Positions 11,011-20,990 of a DNA stretch of 64,000 nucleotides are shown here, piece after piece. The stretch's first letter is position 1. Each line of letters opens with the position of its first letter. This DNA comes from Cristatella mucedo (taxonomy: Eukaryota > Bryozoa > Phylactolaemata > Cristatellidae), in assembly GCA_009760855.2 (NCBI GenBank), contig WPIO01000066.1, forward strand, positions 890,501 to 954,500, written 5' to 3'. The translations under genes and the position numbers were made by a program. Under the pieces are notes generated by a model. It had not been told where the DNA came from. It made no database searches and saw nothing but the letters and a program-made list of their open reading frames with translations.

Positions 11011-11540
11011 GCTGTCCTACCCCTACAGTGGGGGGCTTGTGACCAGGCCCATCTTTTGAATTGGTCTAATAAAGGTGTAATCTTCCCTCCCCCCCCCCAT
11101 TAGCAGCACATGCAGGTAGGTTAGCACATGAGCTGTCAGCTTTGCATTGATTACCTTTATCATATCTACCTCAGCTCTGATCAGTGCTTTTTTCCCCGTA
11201 CATATAGTCTGCTATGATAGTCGTCTGCACCTTGGTGAGTTTACTCAGGAACGTCATTTGCATCTCCCTGAAGACCGCCATCGGTTCCTCCTTACCGTCC
11301 CCCACATCACAAGCCATTCAACGTCCAAGGGTACCTGCCGATGAAAGACGTGAGCTGACCGTCCTCCTCATTACAGCAAAGTCTGCAAGCAGCACTGGTT
11401 CAGTTCAAGGGGAAGCCGCTTCAATGGTAAACACAGCCGATTCCAATTCGGCACACCCCTGCACATGGGGTGAGAAGCCCAGGCCAGCTGGGCTTTACTA
11501 TGACCTATTAAAAGGCTAAAACACCCTGGTAACTTATAAA
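11011..11540. other. Unassigned sequence
   Basis: Overlapping plus-strand frames at 11147-11344 and 11214-11519 show no domain. A C-rich stretch lies at 11086-11098. No repeat recognised. Confidence 0.25.
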
Positions 11541-11690
11541 TACGATTCCTTTGTATAGCGCCCAAAGAGAACATAATCCTATTCAGGCTCATCACATATA
11601 CCACTGGGCTCAATCCTGCGACCTCGGTCCTCAAATATATTTTACCTTGACCTCGGTCTGGGCAAGGACCGTAACCACTACCAGTGCGGA
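11541..11690 (-). mobile_element. SINE1, diverged
   Basis: Minus-strand order is tRNA-like head (GTAGTGGTTACGGTCCTTGCC), a degenerate B box, then TGAATAGGATTATGTTCTCTTTGGGCGCTATACAAAGGAA. The stem-loop tail is still recognisable. Confidence 0.55.
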
Positions 11691-11789
11691 ACTTCCACTA
11701 GCTGCTCGAGGCATGTCGAGATTAGCTGCAGCTTAGAGCCGGCAGCTGCTAGCAGCAGCAGCTTAGCCCACCACTGTCACCCAAGCTGC

Positions 11790-12362
11790 TACCTAGCAAC
11801 TTGGTGCAATCCTCCACTTAAAGACCATTACCAACAGAAGCTTTTGCTCTGCAGGTCTTACACTCACTCCCACAATTATTTCGCAACGACAGCTACTCTC
11901 CCGCTGTCGATTATGGCACATCCTTTTAAGCCGTCCTGAGCTGCTACTTCCATGCTACTCACTACCTCAACTGCTCTCCTGACTCTGCTATGCTTTTCAC
12001 TTTCTCTTTGGTGCAGGAGATAAAGTCAGTTGGCTACCGAATGCGTAAGAAAAGCTGCATTGGCTGTGTGACAATAATAATCAGTGAGATACAATACTCT
12101 CCTGTGTAACACCCACATAGTCTTCGCGTTTTTGTGAAGTTACAGACGGAGGACATAGTAGGCTTACCTACTTACTACCTCAACTGCTCTCCTGACTCTG
12201 CTATGCTTCCCACTTCTCTTTGTTGCGTGAGACGAAGTCTGTTGGCTACCGAATGCATACCGAAAGCCGCTTAAGCTGTGAGTGCGCTATACAAAACTCT
12301 CCTGCGTAACACCCACATAGTCTTTATGACTTTGGAGTTACAGATGGAGATACATTATATTA
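11790..12362 (+). mobile_element. LINE-B 3' end with internal partial duplication
   Basis: From the 'CTTAAAGACCATTACCAACAGAAGCTTTTGCTCTGCAGG' region to the 3' UTR. The end segment is present twice: a first, shorter 3' end stops near 12165, and a second begins at 12170 (CTACTTACTACCTCAACTGC) and ends in GAGATACATTATATTACA. This is either two insertions or a local duplication. Confidence 0.7.
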
Positions 12363-12663
12363 CAGTGAGTCAGCCACTGCAGCAGCGCCATAGGCTATAG
12401 CGGTCGGCAGCAGCAAGGTGAAGTAGCCACTGTGACAGCATGAATTCCACATGCCATGATCACCATACAGAGCTACACGCCACCACCTGTCTTTAAGCAA
12501 ACGGGACTTGGCAGTGCTCATTTCGAGCAGGCGGCACCTCCGGCCGGTGGAGCAACGTTCCCTGACATTTGTAGGCCTTAAAAACACAGCACGGGGGCCA
12601 TTTGAGACTACTGTAGCTAATTCAGAGAGAATGGAACGTAAACTAACACTGACTGAAAGTTTG
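12363..12663. other. Unassigned sequence left of the hAT element
   Basis: A minus-strand open frame (12360-12719) spans the hAT boundary and so cannot be an intact gene. No domain recognised. Confidence 0.3.
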
Positions 12664-12671
12664 GTACAAAC
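12664..12671. repeat. hAT target-site duplication, left copy
   Basis: GTACAAAC directly precedes the left terminal inverted repeat and is repeated exactly at 15861-15868. Eight-bp duplications are the hallmark of hAT insertion. Confidence 0.95.
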
Positions 12672-12689
12672 TAGGGCTGTACCGGAATT
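12672..12689 (+). repeat. hAT left terminal inverted repeat
   Basis: TAGGGCTGTACCGGAATT; pairs with 15843-15860 with one mismatch. Confidence 0.9.
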
Positions 12690-13157
12690 CGGCTCCGGCT
12701 CCGGCCGAATTCCGGCCAATTTACAAATCCGGCTCCGGCCAAAACTTGGCCGGATTTGGCCGGATTTTTCGAATTTTGGTTGAATATATTACTCGTTCCA
12801 TTTATAAGAGGAAGGAGCTGGCCCGACGTCCCTGCGCTCTGCGTCGGGAGAGGGTGGGGAGGCCGAGAGGACGTTCAGACGCTGATTGAGCACTCCGACG
12901 TCAGGTCGTAACGACATGGTTTTGACCTCGGCTCGCGGCGGAACGTTTCCGAGCGCGGTTAGATTCTCAGACGTCAGAGCGGAACGCTGCGAGCGGCAGC
13001 CCGTCGTCGGTCAGGCCGCACCATAGATTCGTTCGCAGTGCATTTGGTCTCACGAAGCCGCACTTGGCGGAAGCGTGCGGAACTTCTTCACGGTATACCT
13101 TCATTGCAATAGCAGTCACTCTGCAGCCAAGGCGAGACAACTTGCAAATCCGTGCAG

Positions 13158-13515
13158 GTAACAACACCACTAGCACTGTATATCTTTTGCGCTTTTTTTC
13201 CGAAATTTGAGTTTTGCGTAGTGCGCAGTGTTGCTAGCGCCAGACCGCGTCACTACAGAAGTCACTGAACACATTTTGGTTGGTCTGGTGTGCCGCGACA
13301 GCTCTTGGCAGTTAATCGCGCCCCGCTGAAGTACGTAACCTAAAACGGGGCTGCATTCACGTATTTGAATTCTGTACATAGGACCAGGTCAGTGTGACTG
13401 CCGTGGAGAATGCGTGTGTGTGCGTGCAGTGCGCATAAATTGCTGGCTATACGCGTAAAGGGCGGCCTTATAAATAAATCCAAAAGTCTTTTAATTGTGT
13501 TTTATTTTTAACTAG
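13158..13515 (+). other. Candidate 5' UTR intron of the hAT transposase
   Basis: A donor-like CAG|GTAACA at 13158 and an acceptor-like pyrimidine tract, TTTATTTTTAACTAG, end exactly one base before the transposase ATG at 13516. A TATA-like TTATAAATA at 13468-13476 offers an alternative: transcription starting inside this stretch. The sequence alone does not decide. Confidence 0.35.
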
Positions 13516-15439
13516 ATGACAGACAAAATGAAAAACAGTCCAGTTTGGGAATACTTCAGAGAAAAGGACGGTGACAGCTCAAAATCCCAGTGTTTGCTGT
13601 GTCCAAGCATCTTGTCACGTGGTAAACCAGATGAGCCCAAAAAATTTTCAACTTCGGCCATGCTGACACATCTTTGCTCAAAACATTATAAAGAATACAA
13701 CGAAATGCAAACCAAAATTGCTAATGCAAAGAAGAAGGCTGAAACTGCAGCACTGCCGAATGTTACACCTGGTGCAATAGGCAAAGTCATGATCCAGAAA
13801 ACGATTCCCGAACAAGTTGCATGCATGAAAGTATGGGATATCAATAACAGCTCATCAGTGAGAATTCACCGTGCCATTGCTAAGATGATAATAACAGATA
13901 TGCAACCGGTTCAGATTGTTGAGAAGGCAGGCTTTGTTGAACTCATGGGAGTTTTAGAGAGGCGTTACACTGTTCCATCACGAAAATATTTTGCAGAGAG
14001 AGTCATTCCTGAAATTAATGATGAAGTTTGCACCCAGCTGTTGGTAATACTCGATCCAGCAACTACTCCGTTTCTGTCCTTTACCACTGATACATGGACA
14101 GCAGACAATACTGTGCAATCATTCATGGGCTTAACTGCCCATTGGCTGACAGAGGAGTTTGAAAACATGAGTTTTGTGTTGGATTGCATGCCATTTGCTG
14201 GTCATCACACTGCTGCTGGACTGATGACTGCCTTTCAGCAGATGCTTGACAAATGGAACATTAGCTTTGGACGCTGTCATGTCGTACTTCGAGACAATGC
14301 GGCGAACATATCAAAATGTTTTCGTGATGCCAACATAAAAAGCTTCGGGTGCTTTGCACATACCATGCAGTTATGTGTGCATGACGGATTGCTCAGTCAG
14401 CGGGGAGTATCAGACATAATAAGTATCGGAAAGAAATTAGTTGGTCATTTTAAACATTCTTCATCTGCGAGTGGTCGGTTCAAGGAGTTGCAGGCTGAAC
14501 TGGGTTTGCCAGACCACCAGCTGTTACAAGACGTGAGCACAAGATGGAACTCAACGTTTTACATGCTGCGTCGTCTATGTGAACAGCGTCGTGCATTAAC
14601 CCTCTACTGTTCAGAAGTCGTTGGCACTTCCTGCCCAACTGCACATCAGTGGTCCGTGGCTGAAAATGCTGTGTCCGTGCTTGCTCCGTTTGAAGAGGCA
14701 ACAAGAGAAGTTAGCCGTGAAGCAGCACGTATATCACTAGTTATTCCTATTGTAACAGCTCTGCGGAACCTGTTGAAGAAGGACTGCACAGATGCAGGTG
14801 TAAAGACCATGAGGTCAACCCTAATCAACTCATTGAATGAACGCTTTGACAGTATCGAGCAGGAAGCCCTGTATACAGTGGCGACAATGATTGATCCACG
14901 ATTCAAAACAAAATTCTTCTCATCAGAAGCTACACTGACAGCTACAAAAGCAAGGGTTCTGCTTGCATTCAATGAATTGACAGGGCAGATAGAAACTGTG
15001 CAAGATGGAAGCCACAAAAAATCAGTCTGAGCGGCAGGTTGACACAAATGAAGAAATTCCAGCCAAGCAAGCCCGGCTGGATAATTCTTCTCAATCATCA
15101 GTACTTTGGGAATGTTTTGATGACATTGTTCAATCTACTGCTGGTACCACAGGCAGTGAGCAACAACCAGACATTGACAGTCAGCTGAACAAATACTTGG
15201 CAGAGCCATTAATAAACAGAGAGGCTGATCCACTACAGTGGTGGAGACAGAACAGGGAACGACTGCCAGCTCTGGCAACAGTAGCTCGCGTTTATTTGGG
15301 TGCTCCACCAACAAGTGTACCTTCAGAACGTTTGTTCAGTGTTGCTGGGGAAGTCCTCAGTGATCATCGAAGTTCACTTCTGCCAGAGAATGCAGCTCGA
15401 CTGATATTTCTCAAATATAATTCAAAACTGATGAAATAA
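13516..15439 (+). pseudogene. hAT transposase with BED zinc finger, one frameshift
   Basis: Cuts and reinserts the surrounding element (DDE-type transposase of the hAT superfamily, acting in the nucleus). The first frame (13516-15030, 504 residues) has an N-terminal BED finger with C26, C29, H52 and H57. The RNase H-like core follows, with candidate catalytic Asp192 in 'TTDTWTADN', Asp260 in 'LRDNAANISK', and an acidic position near Glu393 in 'APFEEATREV'; 'STRWNSTFYM' is the conserved Trp motif. The second frame (15005-15439) carries the hAT dimerisation domain: 'LPALATVARVYLGAPPTS', 'PSERLFSVAG', 'LLPENAARLIFLKYN'. The frames are offset by +1 and overlap across an A6 run at about 15017-15022, so a one-base insertion there is the simplest lesion. 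Combined length about 640 residues is normal for the family. An undetected small intron or programmed slippage is less likely. Confidence 0.92.
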
Positions 15440-15579
15440 ATTTAAGAAACAAATGTATGAAAAATATATAAAATTACAGTACTTATTTTTGTATTTTTGA
15501 ATTTTGAACTTTAGTCTCTTTTCATTTTTTTTGTGTTATTACCAATATTATGATGTAAAAAATGTTTACTCAATTTTTT

Positions 15580-15585
15580 AATAAA
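15580..15585 (+). promoter_or_regulatory. Poly(A) signal AATAAA in hAT 3' region
   Basis: AATAAA about 140 bp downstream of the transposase stop codon, inside the element, in an AT-rich context. Plausible cleavage signal for the transposase mRNA. Confidence 0.5.
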
Positions 15586-15842
15586 ATGTCACTGCTATAC
15601 GATTATCACTGAGGTCTCCCACAGCAACACCTATTACACAAAAATAAACAAACAGCAAAAGACAATGATGCTACTTATTATTAATAATATTTTTTTAATT
15701 AAATATTTATTGTAGTATATATCCTCAAGTAAAAACTTGGTAGTACAAATGGTAAAAATTTGTCCGATGAACAAATCCGGCTCCGGCCGTATTTGTCATC
15801 AAAAATCCGGCAAATCCGGCTCCGGCCGAATTTGAAAAAATC

Positions 15843-15860
15843 AAATCCGGTACAGCCCTA
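15843..15860 (-). repeat. hAT right terminal inverted repeat
   Basis: Complement reads TAGGGCTGTACCGGATTT; pairs with 12672-12689. Confidence 0.9.
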
Positions 15861-15868
15861 GTACAAAC
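15861..15868. repeat. hAT target-site duplication, right copy
   Basis: GTACAAAC, identical to 12664-12671. Confidence 0.95.
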
Positions 15869-16940
15869 ACACTGCACTAGTAGTGTGCCATACATAAGCA
15901 GTTACAAACGCCTTGAGGAATTTGCGGGCATTGTCGCCAGCCATTCCTTTAAAAGCAAGGAATAAGGCCTACTCTTAACGGCACATATAACTCAAGATTT
16001 CCTGGCTCCCATGGGTCTTTCATCGGTCTTAGCAAAGACGTAGAATAATGCGAAGTCTCAGCAGTTTCCAGGACTCTTTCCTCCATCTAAGATCACCTGC
16101 TCAGTCTTGATGAGGTATACACCATAAACAGAAACAAGAATGCTGCAGGACCAAGAAAAAACCAAAAGTGAGAAAAACCCAGCAAATAAAAGGAAGCACA
16201 ATCAGGCAGTTACAAGAGCCAGTTATAAGCTAAGACACCGAACGGTTACTGCGAGCAAGCAATGACCTACGCATTTTCTGAGAGCATCTTATAATCAAAA
16301 CAAGAATTCAGTGGGTCACTAGTGATTTATCTGAGACAAGTAACGGCAATAATATTAGTAAAAATTGAAGCATTTTTCACTTAAAAAGAGAACTAAATCA
16401 TTTTTATATTGCTTACCAAATGCTGGAATGGAAGCTTGACCGCTGACAGTGATTGTGGCAGGCTCAATTGCAGCAATCCAGATAGACCGCCCCAACAGGG
16501 CAGTACTTTAAGCGTTACGCTTAAAGCTTCGTGAAACGTGGTAAAACGTCACGCTTCAATTTTCGTGAAGAAAGAAGCGCTGACCAGAGCACCTAAACAG
16601 CAGAGCTACGTCGCCAAATTTTAGAGCAACAGGTGGCAGAGCAATTGATGGATCGCTACAGCACTGGATCGGCCGCAGCATCGAAAGCGACAGCCCCGAC
16701 TGACTAATGGAAAATAAAATAGCAAACTGGCAGACGCTAGCCTCCCAAGAAATCGACAAAATTTAAAATAGCATGAGCATCTCAAACCGTGCAAGACGCG
16801 ACGGCAGCCAGTTTGCGATAACCTTCACCGACCCTACCGGGTGCTAGTAGGCAGGCCTACAGAGCCCCTCCCAGTAAGCTCTAAACGTTTAGTTTATTAA
16901 ATGACAACCAAATCTTGAACACGTGAAAATTTACTAAGCG
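15869..16940. other. Unassigned sequence right of the hAT element
   Basis: No repeat family, RNA gene or convincing exon seen. A minus-strand 67-codon frame (16556-16759) has no motif. Confidence 0.3.
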
Positions 16941-16984
16941 AAAGGGGTGACCGTAAGTACGTACCGTAGGTACAAGTGGCTTTA

Positions 16985-17410
16985 TGGGCGTGACTACGCC
17001 CACGTCATTCCACCACAGCCGGACTCACACCGCTCCGCCTGGCCTACGGGCGCACGTATCGGCTCATTAGGCTCTGCAGTTGGACAGTATCGGCTGACTA
17101 AGCTGGATTTAATGGCAACGGGTCAGCTGTGGGCGCCTGATCCACTAGCCCTGCAGCAAGGTACTTTCTACCCGTGCGTCGGCCTGTACACACGCTATCC
17201 ACTCTCTCCCTCTCTCTTTTCTCTTCTCTCCGCGCGTTCCGGAGCTGCTTCTACGACGGCTACTACATCTGTATGTACGCTCGCACGCTTGCGTATAATG
17301 CAATACAGCCGTCGTCGTCAGAACGGCAACAGACTTGTGGTGGTTTCGCTCTTCGTCGCGCCGCCATCGCACGCCCACGAGCCCCTACAGCTTCGCGGGT
17401 GGTAGAAGGC
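16985..17410 (+). repeat. Repeat C, copy 1 (unclassified dispersed repeat)
   Basis: Shares a core with 34820-35005 and the complement of 46495-46925: 'TTGGACAGTATCGGCTGA', then AAGCTGGATTTAATGGCAACGGGTCAGCTGTGG. It is also similar to copy 3 further downstream across the pyrimidine-rich 'CTCTCTCCCTCTCTCTTTTC' and a GC-rich segment to about 17395. GC-rich with several CpGs; overlapping frames on both strands show no domain. Could be the 5' region of a retroelement whose body is absent here. Confidence 0.6.
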
Positions 17411-17554
17411 ATTCGACGGAACGCCAGCAAGCGGTGGCAAGTGGATGCTTACTTTACTTTTAGATCACGGCAGCGCGTACTGAAAGCTGGGCTTCTGAGA
17501 CTCACCACTGAGAGAGGTCCAAAAAGAATGCTACCAGGAGGTGGCTCAACGAGG

Positions 17555-17692
17555 TCTAGGCACTCCCTTGTGACGACCGAGGTTAAGGTCATTGCATTTG
17601 GCCGAGGTCGTGGGCTGCGGCAAATTTGAAGTGTGTGGACATAGAATAAGTTCTCTGAGGTTGCTATGCAATTAATTATATATTTTTATTTC
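17555..17692 (+). mobile_element. SINE1, diverged
   Basis: tRNA-like head with GAGGTTAAGGTCATTGCATTTGGCCGAGGTCGTGGGCTGCGG (decayed B box), then ACATAGAATAAGTTCTCTGAGG and GCTATGCAATTAATTATAT. Confidence 0.5.
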
Positions 17693-17693
17693 T

Positions 17694-17697
<4 letters not shown>

Positions 17698-17737
<40 letters not shown>
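17698..17737. repeat. (TA)n microsatellite
   Basis: About 20 uninterrupted AT dinucleotides, directly after the SINE1 tail. Confidence 0.95.
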
Positions 17738-17738
<1 letters not shown>

Positions 17739-17769
17739 TATCATGTGCTCATGCTCTACATATATTTAT

Positions 17770-18240
17770 ACTTTAGACCCTCTGACCCACAGGCCTGCCA
17801 CGGCTTGGCACCTTCGTAACTAGCTGAACTGATGCACCAGTTTCAGCCTCCTCGTGCTCTCAGGTCCTGTATGAACACTAAATTAGCTGTTCCATTCCTT
17901 CGCTTAAAGACCGTTAGCGAAAGAAGCTTTTGCTGTGAAGGTCTTTGACTCATTCCCACAATTATTTCTCAACAACTACTCTCCAGCTTTCGATTATGGC
18001 ACATCTTTCACAGCGGTCCTGAGCTGCTACTTCCATACTATTCACTACCTCAACTGCTCTCCTGACTATGCTTCTTACTTTCCCTTCGTTTTGTGAGATC
18101 AAGTTAGTTGGTTACCGAATGCGTACCAAAAGCAGCTTAGGATGTGAGTGAGCTATACAAAACTCTCCTGTGTAACACCCACAAAGTCTGCGTGGCCTTG
18201 TGGAGTTACGGACGCATGTACAATATATTACTGTTGGAAC
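17770..18240 (+). mobile_element. LINE-B 3' end, diverged
   Basis: Starts at 'CTGACCCACAGGCCTGCCACGGCTTGGCACCTTCGTA' (the HKARHGLAPPYL block), continues through the RLWNSLPQF region and ends with the GTAACACCCACAAAGTC..TTGTGGAGTTAC stem-loop. Many indels; no open frame. Confidence 0.7.
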
Positions 18241-18352
18241 TTGATTAGAAACAACTTAAGTTAGAACTTTTGAGATTAGCGACTGCCACTCAGACGCTGA
18301 ACAAGCTGCTTTCTTAAACTGCAGCCTACTACAACAGATGATATCTACACTA

Positions 18353-18455
18353 CCAGTAATAATAATAATAATAATAATAATGTACTTGATAAAGCGCCCT
18401 CAGAGAACTTAATCTCTTTCTAGGCGCTTTACATTTGCTGCAAAGGGGAAATGCA
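18353..18455 (-). mobile_element. LINE-A 3' tail
   Basis: (TAA)n at 18356-18380, then TGTACTTGATAAAGCGCCCTCAGAGAACTTAATCTCTTTCTAGGCGC, the full LINE-A 3' stem-loop in antisense. Confidence 0.8.
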
Positions 18456-18461
18456 ATTGAA

Positions 18462-18540
18462 AAATATAAATTTAATTCATTTGCATAGCGCCCCAAGAGA
18501 ACTTAATCTCTACTCAGGTGCTTCACATATGATGTGACTG
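18462..18540 (-). mobile_element. SINE1-type tail fragment
   Basis: Antisense of CAGGTGCTTCAC..GAGTAGAGATTAAGTTCTCTTGGGGCGCTATGCAAATGAATT. The head is absent or truncated. Confidence 0.6.
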
Positions 18541-18569
18541 TAGCTTAACCTTGCTACATGCCAGACGAG

Positions 18570-18756
18570 GAATGTGTTTTTTGTTGAGTCGTGGTGGCAT
18601 ATTAGATTATGCGTTTGCTTTTCACGATCTCGGTTCCGTGGTTGTGGGTTCAAATCCTGCTGTGGGCAATCCTCTAGCATCGCTGCAAGCAATAGCAATG
18701 GCCGTAAAGGCTCTTCTGTCACAATACAAAATAGGCTGTTAAATCAGCTATTTTAA
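18570..18756 (+). mobile_element. SINE2, near full length
   Basis: Head GCGTTTGCTTTTCACGATCTCGGTTCCGTGGTTGTGGGTTCAAATCCTG with a tRNA-type B box (GGTTCAAATCC). Middle GGGCAATCC..CTGCAAGCAATAGCAATGGCCGTAAAGGCTCTTCTGTC. Tail ACAAAATAGGCTGTTAAATCAGCTA. Open frames across it are incidental. Confidence 0.7.
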
Positions 18757-18799
18757 TTGTTGGTGGTGTGATGTAGCAATTGCAATGCTCATCACAGAT

Positions 18800-19620
18800 G
18801 GGTCTAGCTGCCGAGCTTGTCACCAACTGTTAATCCTTGAGTGCACAGGCCGGTAGACCAGCAAGCAGTGAGTTACAGAGGTCAATGTAATGTAGTGTAT
18901 CTCCATCTGTAACTCCACGAAGCCATAAAGACCATGTGGGTGTTGCCGAGGCGAGTTTTGTATAGCGCACTCACAGCCTAAGCGGCTTTCGGTACGCATT
19001 CGGTAGCCAACAGACTTCATCTCATGCAGCAGAGAGAATGTGGGAAGCATAGCAGAATCAGGTGAGGAATTGAAGTAGTGATGGAAGTAGAAGCTCAGGA
19101 CCGCTGAAAAGGATGTGCCATAGTCGGCAGCAGGAGAGTAGTTGTCGTTGCGTAAGAATTGTGGAAGCGAGTTCCACAGTCTAGGACCTGCAGAGCTGAA
19201 GCTTCTGGCGCCAACGGTCTTTAAGGGGAGGAATGGAACAGCCAATTTATTTTCCATACAGGACCTGAGGGCACGAAGAGGCTGAAACTGGTGCAGCAGT
19301 TCAGCTAAGACGGGCTGTCACAAGTGCATGGACCAATTTAGATGCAGCACCCCTGCCTAAACAAGCCCGAATTCTAGCAATGTTATGTAGCTGAAAGTAG
19401 GCAGACTTGACTGTGGAGCTGATGTGGTCGTCTAATGAAATGTCTTTTTGGGACATGACACTTAGATTTCATGTAGATTCAGCAGGAGATATGCTGGCAG
19501 AGCCAATTTCGACCTTTAGCCTTTCCTATTTCTGAATCACAGTTGGTCTGCCCATAACTAGTTGGCTTCGTCGTCATTAAATTTAAGAAATTCTGCTGCC
19601 ATCCCTGTGCTGGTGTCATC
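18800..19620 (-). mobile_element. LINE-A RT fragment split by a LINE-B insertion
   Basis: Antisense LINE-A sequence stops at 'GTGAGTTACAGAGGTC' (18887) and continues at about 19310 with 'AAGACGGGCTGTCACAAGTGCATGGACC', as expected for one continuous element. It then runs to about 19620 through the DDKTN-encoding region. Confidence 0.7.
18888..19309 (-). mobile_element. LINE-B 3' end inserted in LINE-A
   Basis: Antisense LINE-B. The C-terminal frame (18820-19257 minus) reads 'FLPLKTVGARSFSSAGPRLW', '[20 protein letters not shown]' and the '[20 protein letters not shown]' end, then the 3' UTR with the AATGTAATGTA end. The C-terminal region is unusually open, suggesting moderate age. Confidence 0.8.
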
Positions 19621-20750
19621 AATGTGATGTTTACTTATTTAATCAGTTATATACTTCTTCCTAAACATGCTTAAAGAGCCAAGTGCTAATCACGAGCTGT
19701 ATTCGGACAAGCCAATCCTCGATTGGTCGGTGCTTGTCAAGCTAGCTGACTTCTTACGGCGATCACTCTACGTACTCTTGGGCCGATCAAAGTCAGCCCA
19801 CTTTTTCCTTCGTAGGAATGGGTTTTATTTACGGTTTGTAAATTGTGATTATTAGCAATAATGGAAGGTGTCATTCCTTTCATTCATACATCCTTGCTCT
19901 ACGGCAGATGATAATTCTCTGGAAATGCTCAGATAACTGAAGGAATCTGATACTATAAAAACTCATTTAGCAAGCGCTAACGTTAAGCACCATTCGGTAT
20001 AAAAACAATTACCGTAATTATTCTCAATTATTCTCCGACAAATATATTAATTATAATCACTACTATAAATTATTCTCCGAGAGCAAACAACAACTGAGAA
20101 GCTGTACCTTGGGGTTCAGAGCTTGTAAGTCTCAAAATAACTAAAAACGACAGCTCAAGCAAAACGCTTTCTTGCCGGCAAGTGCTATAATGCATATCAG
20201 GTGTTGCTTTATCAAATGCTCACACTCTTTCAAAATAGAGTCTGATGATAGCGCAAAGTGAAATTGCGTGCAACATAACAATTATTCGTAAAAGCACTTT
20301 GTATGTGAAGCCAAGTCACTAAAAATGAAAGCATTCAAAGCCTGAAGTAAGCTGACTTTATTACCTTCAAATACACAAGCAATACAATACTTAGTCGAAG
20401 TAAGTCCTGTGGCTCCATGCTCACTCCCGTGCTGCACAACAAAATTCTAATTTTTTGGCAGTACACAGCGTAGCTGCATTTCAGCTACCAAGTCATGGCA
20501 CTCGTAGAAGATGAGTGCTTCCACAAAGACAGCGGCACAGTCGTGGTTTTTTGCACACACATAGTTAAGCAACTCCGCTGCAGCATCACTGCTTACTGGC
20601 TGTGCCTGAAAGTGCATACCGGGGTCATATATGCCTTCAATTTAGCCGCTGGGTGCATTAAATAGCATCGAATGAATATAGGTAATGGCAATCAATAAGC
20701 CTGGCACTCACTACCGATGCACATCGCAACATTCCTTCAGATGACGACGT
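19621..20750. other. Unassigned sequence
   Basis: AT-rich; no repeat, exon or RNA gene recognised. A 62-codon frame at 19667-19855 has no motif. Confidence 0.3.
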
Positions 20751-20754
20751 TTGC

Positions 20755-20990
20755 AAAGAAGCTTAAAACACACGTGTTTATTACAGCATTTGGTGGGTCT
20801 TTGGGATTCATCTTCTGCGTGCATGTGCCTGCTTACACTTACACTTAAATGTGCCTGCTGCCTGTGGATGTTACCACCAATCATTTGGAAATGTTTTCTA
20901 TACAGCGTCTGTCAAGTGCCTAGAAAGAGATTCCGTTCTCTGAGTGCGCTATCCAAATGTATTATTAGTAGTTGTTGTTGCTGTTATGTT
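20755..20990 (+). mobile_element. LINE-A 3' end, diverged
   Basis: Begins 'AAGAAGCTTAAAACACACGTGTTTATTACAGCATTTGGTGGG' and ends with CTAGAAAGAGATTCCGTTCTCTGAGTGCGC and an ATT/GTT tail. Confidence 0.7.

Larger units (their letters stand above)
12672..15860 (+). mobile_element. hAT DNA transposon, 3189 bp, near-intact
   Basis: Bounded by terminal inverted repeats TAGGGCTGTACCGGAATT (left) and the complement of AAATCCGGTACAGCCCTA (right), matching at 17 of 18 positions, and flanked by an exact 8-bp target duplication. Both ends carry clustered GGCTCCGGCC motifs inside the inverted repeats (12691-12760 and 15778-15830), probable transposase-binding sites. The interior encodes one BED-finger/hAT transposase on the plus strand, then an AT-rich 3' region with an AATAAA at 15580. 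Perfect flanks and a transposase with only one visible lesion point to a recent insertion. Subfamily probably Ac-like (BED finger plus C-terminal dimerisation domain), by inference. Confidence 0.95.

Noticed and set aside
12360-12719. 119-codon minus-strand open frame
   Set aside because: It crosses the hAT insertion boundary at 12672, so part of it is transposon terminal repeat.
16947-17629. Overlapping 150-codon frames as genes
   Set aside because: They coincide with repeat C and a SINE1, and the equivalent frames are not conserved in the other repeat C copies.
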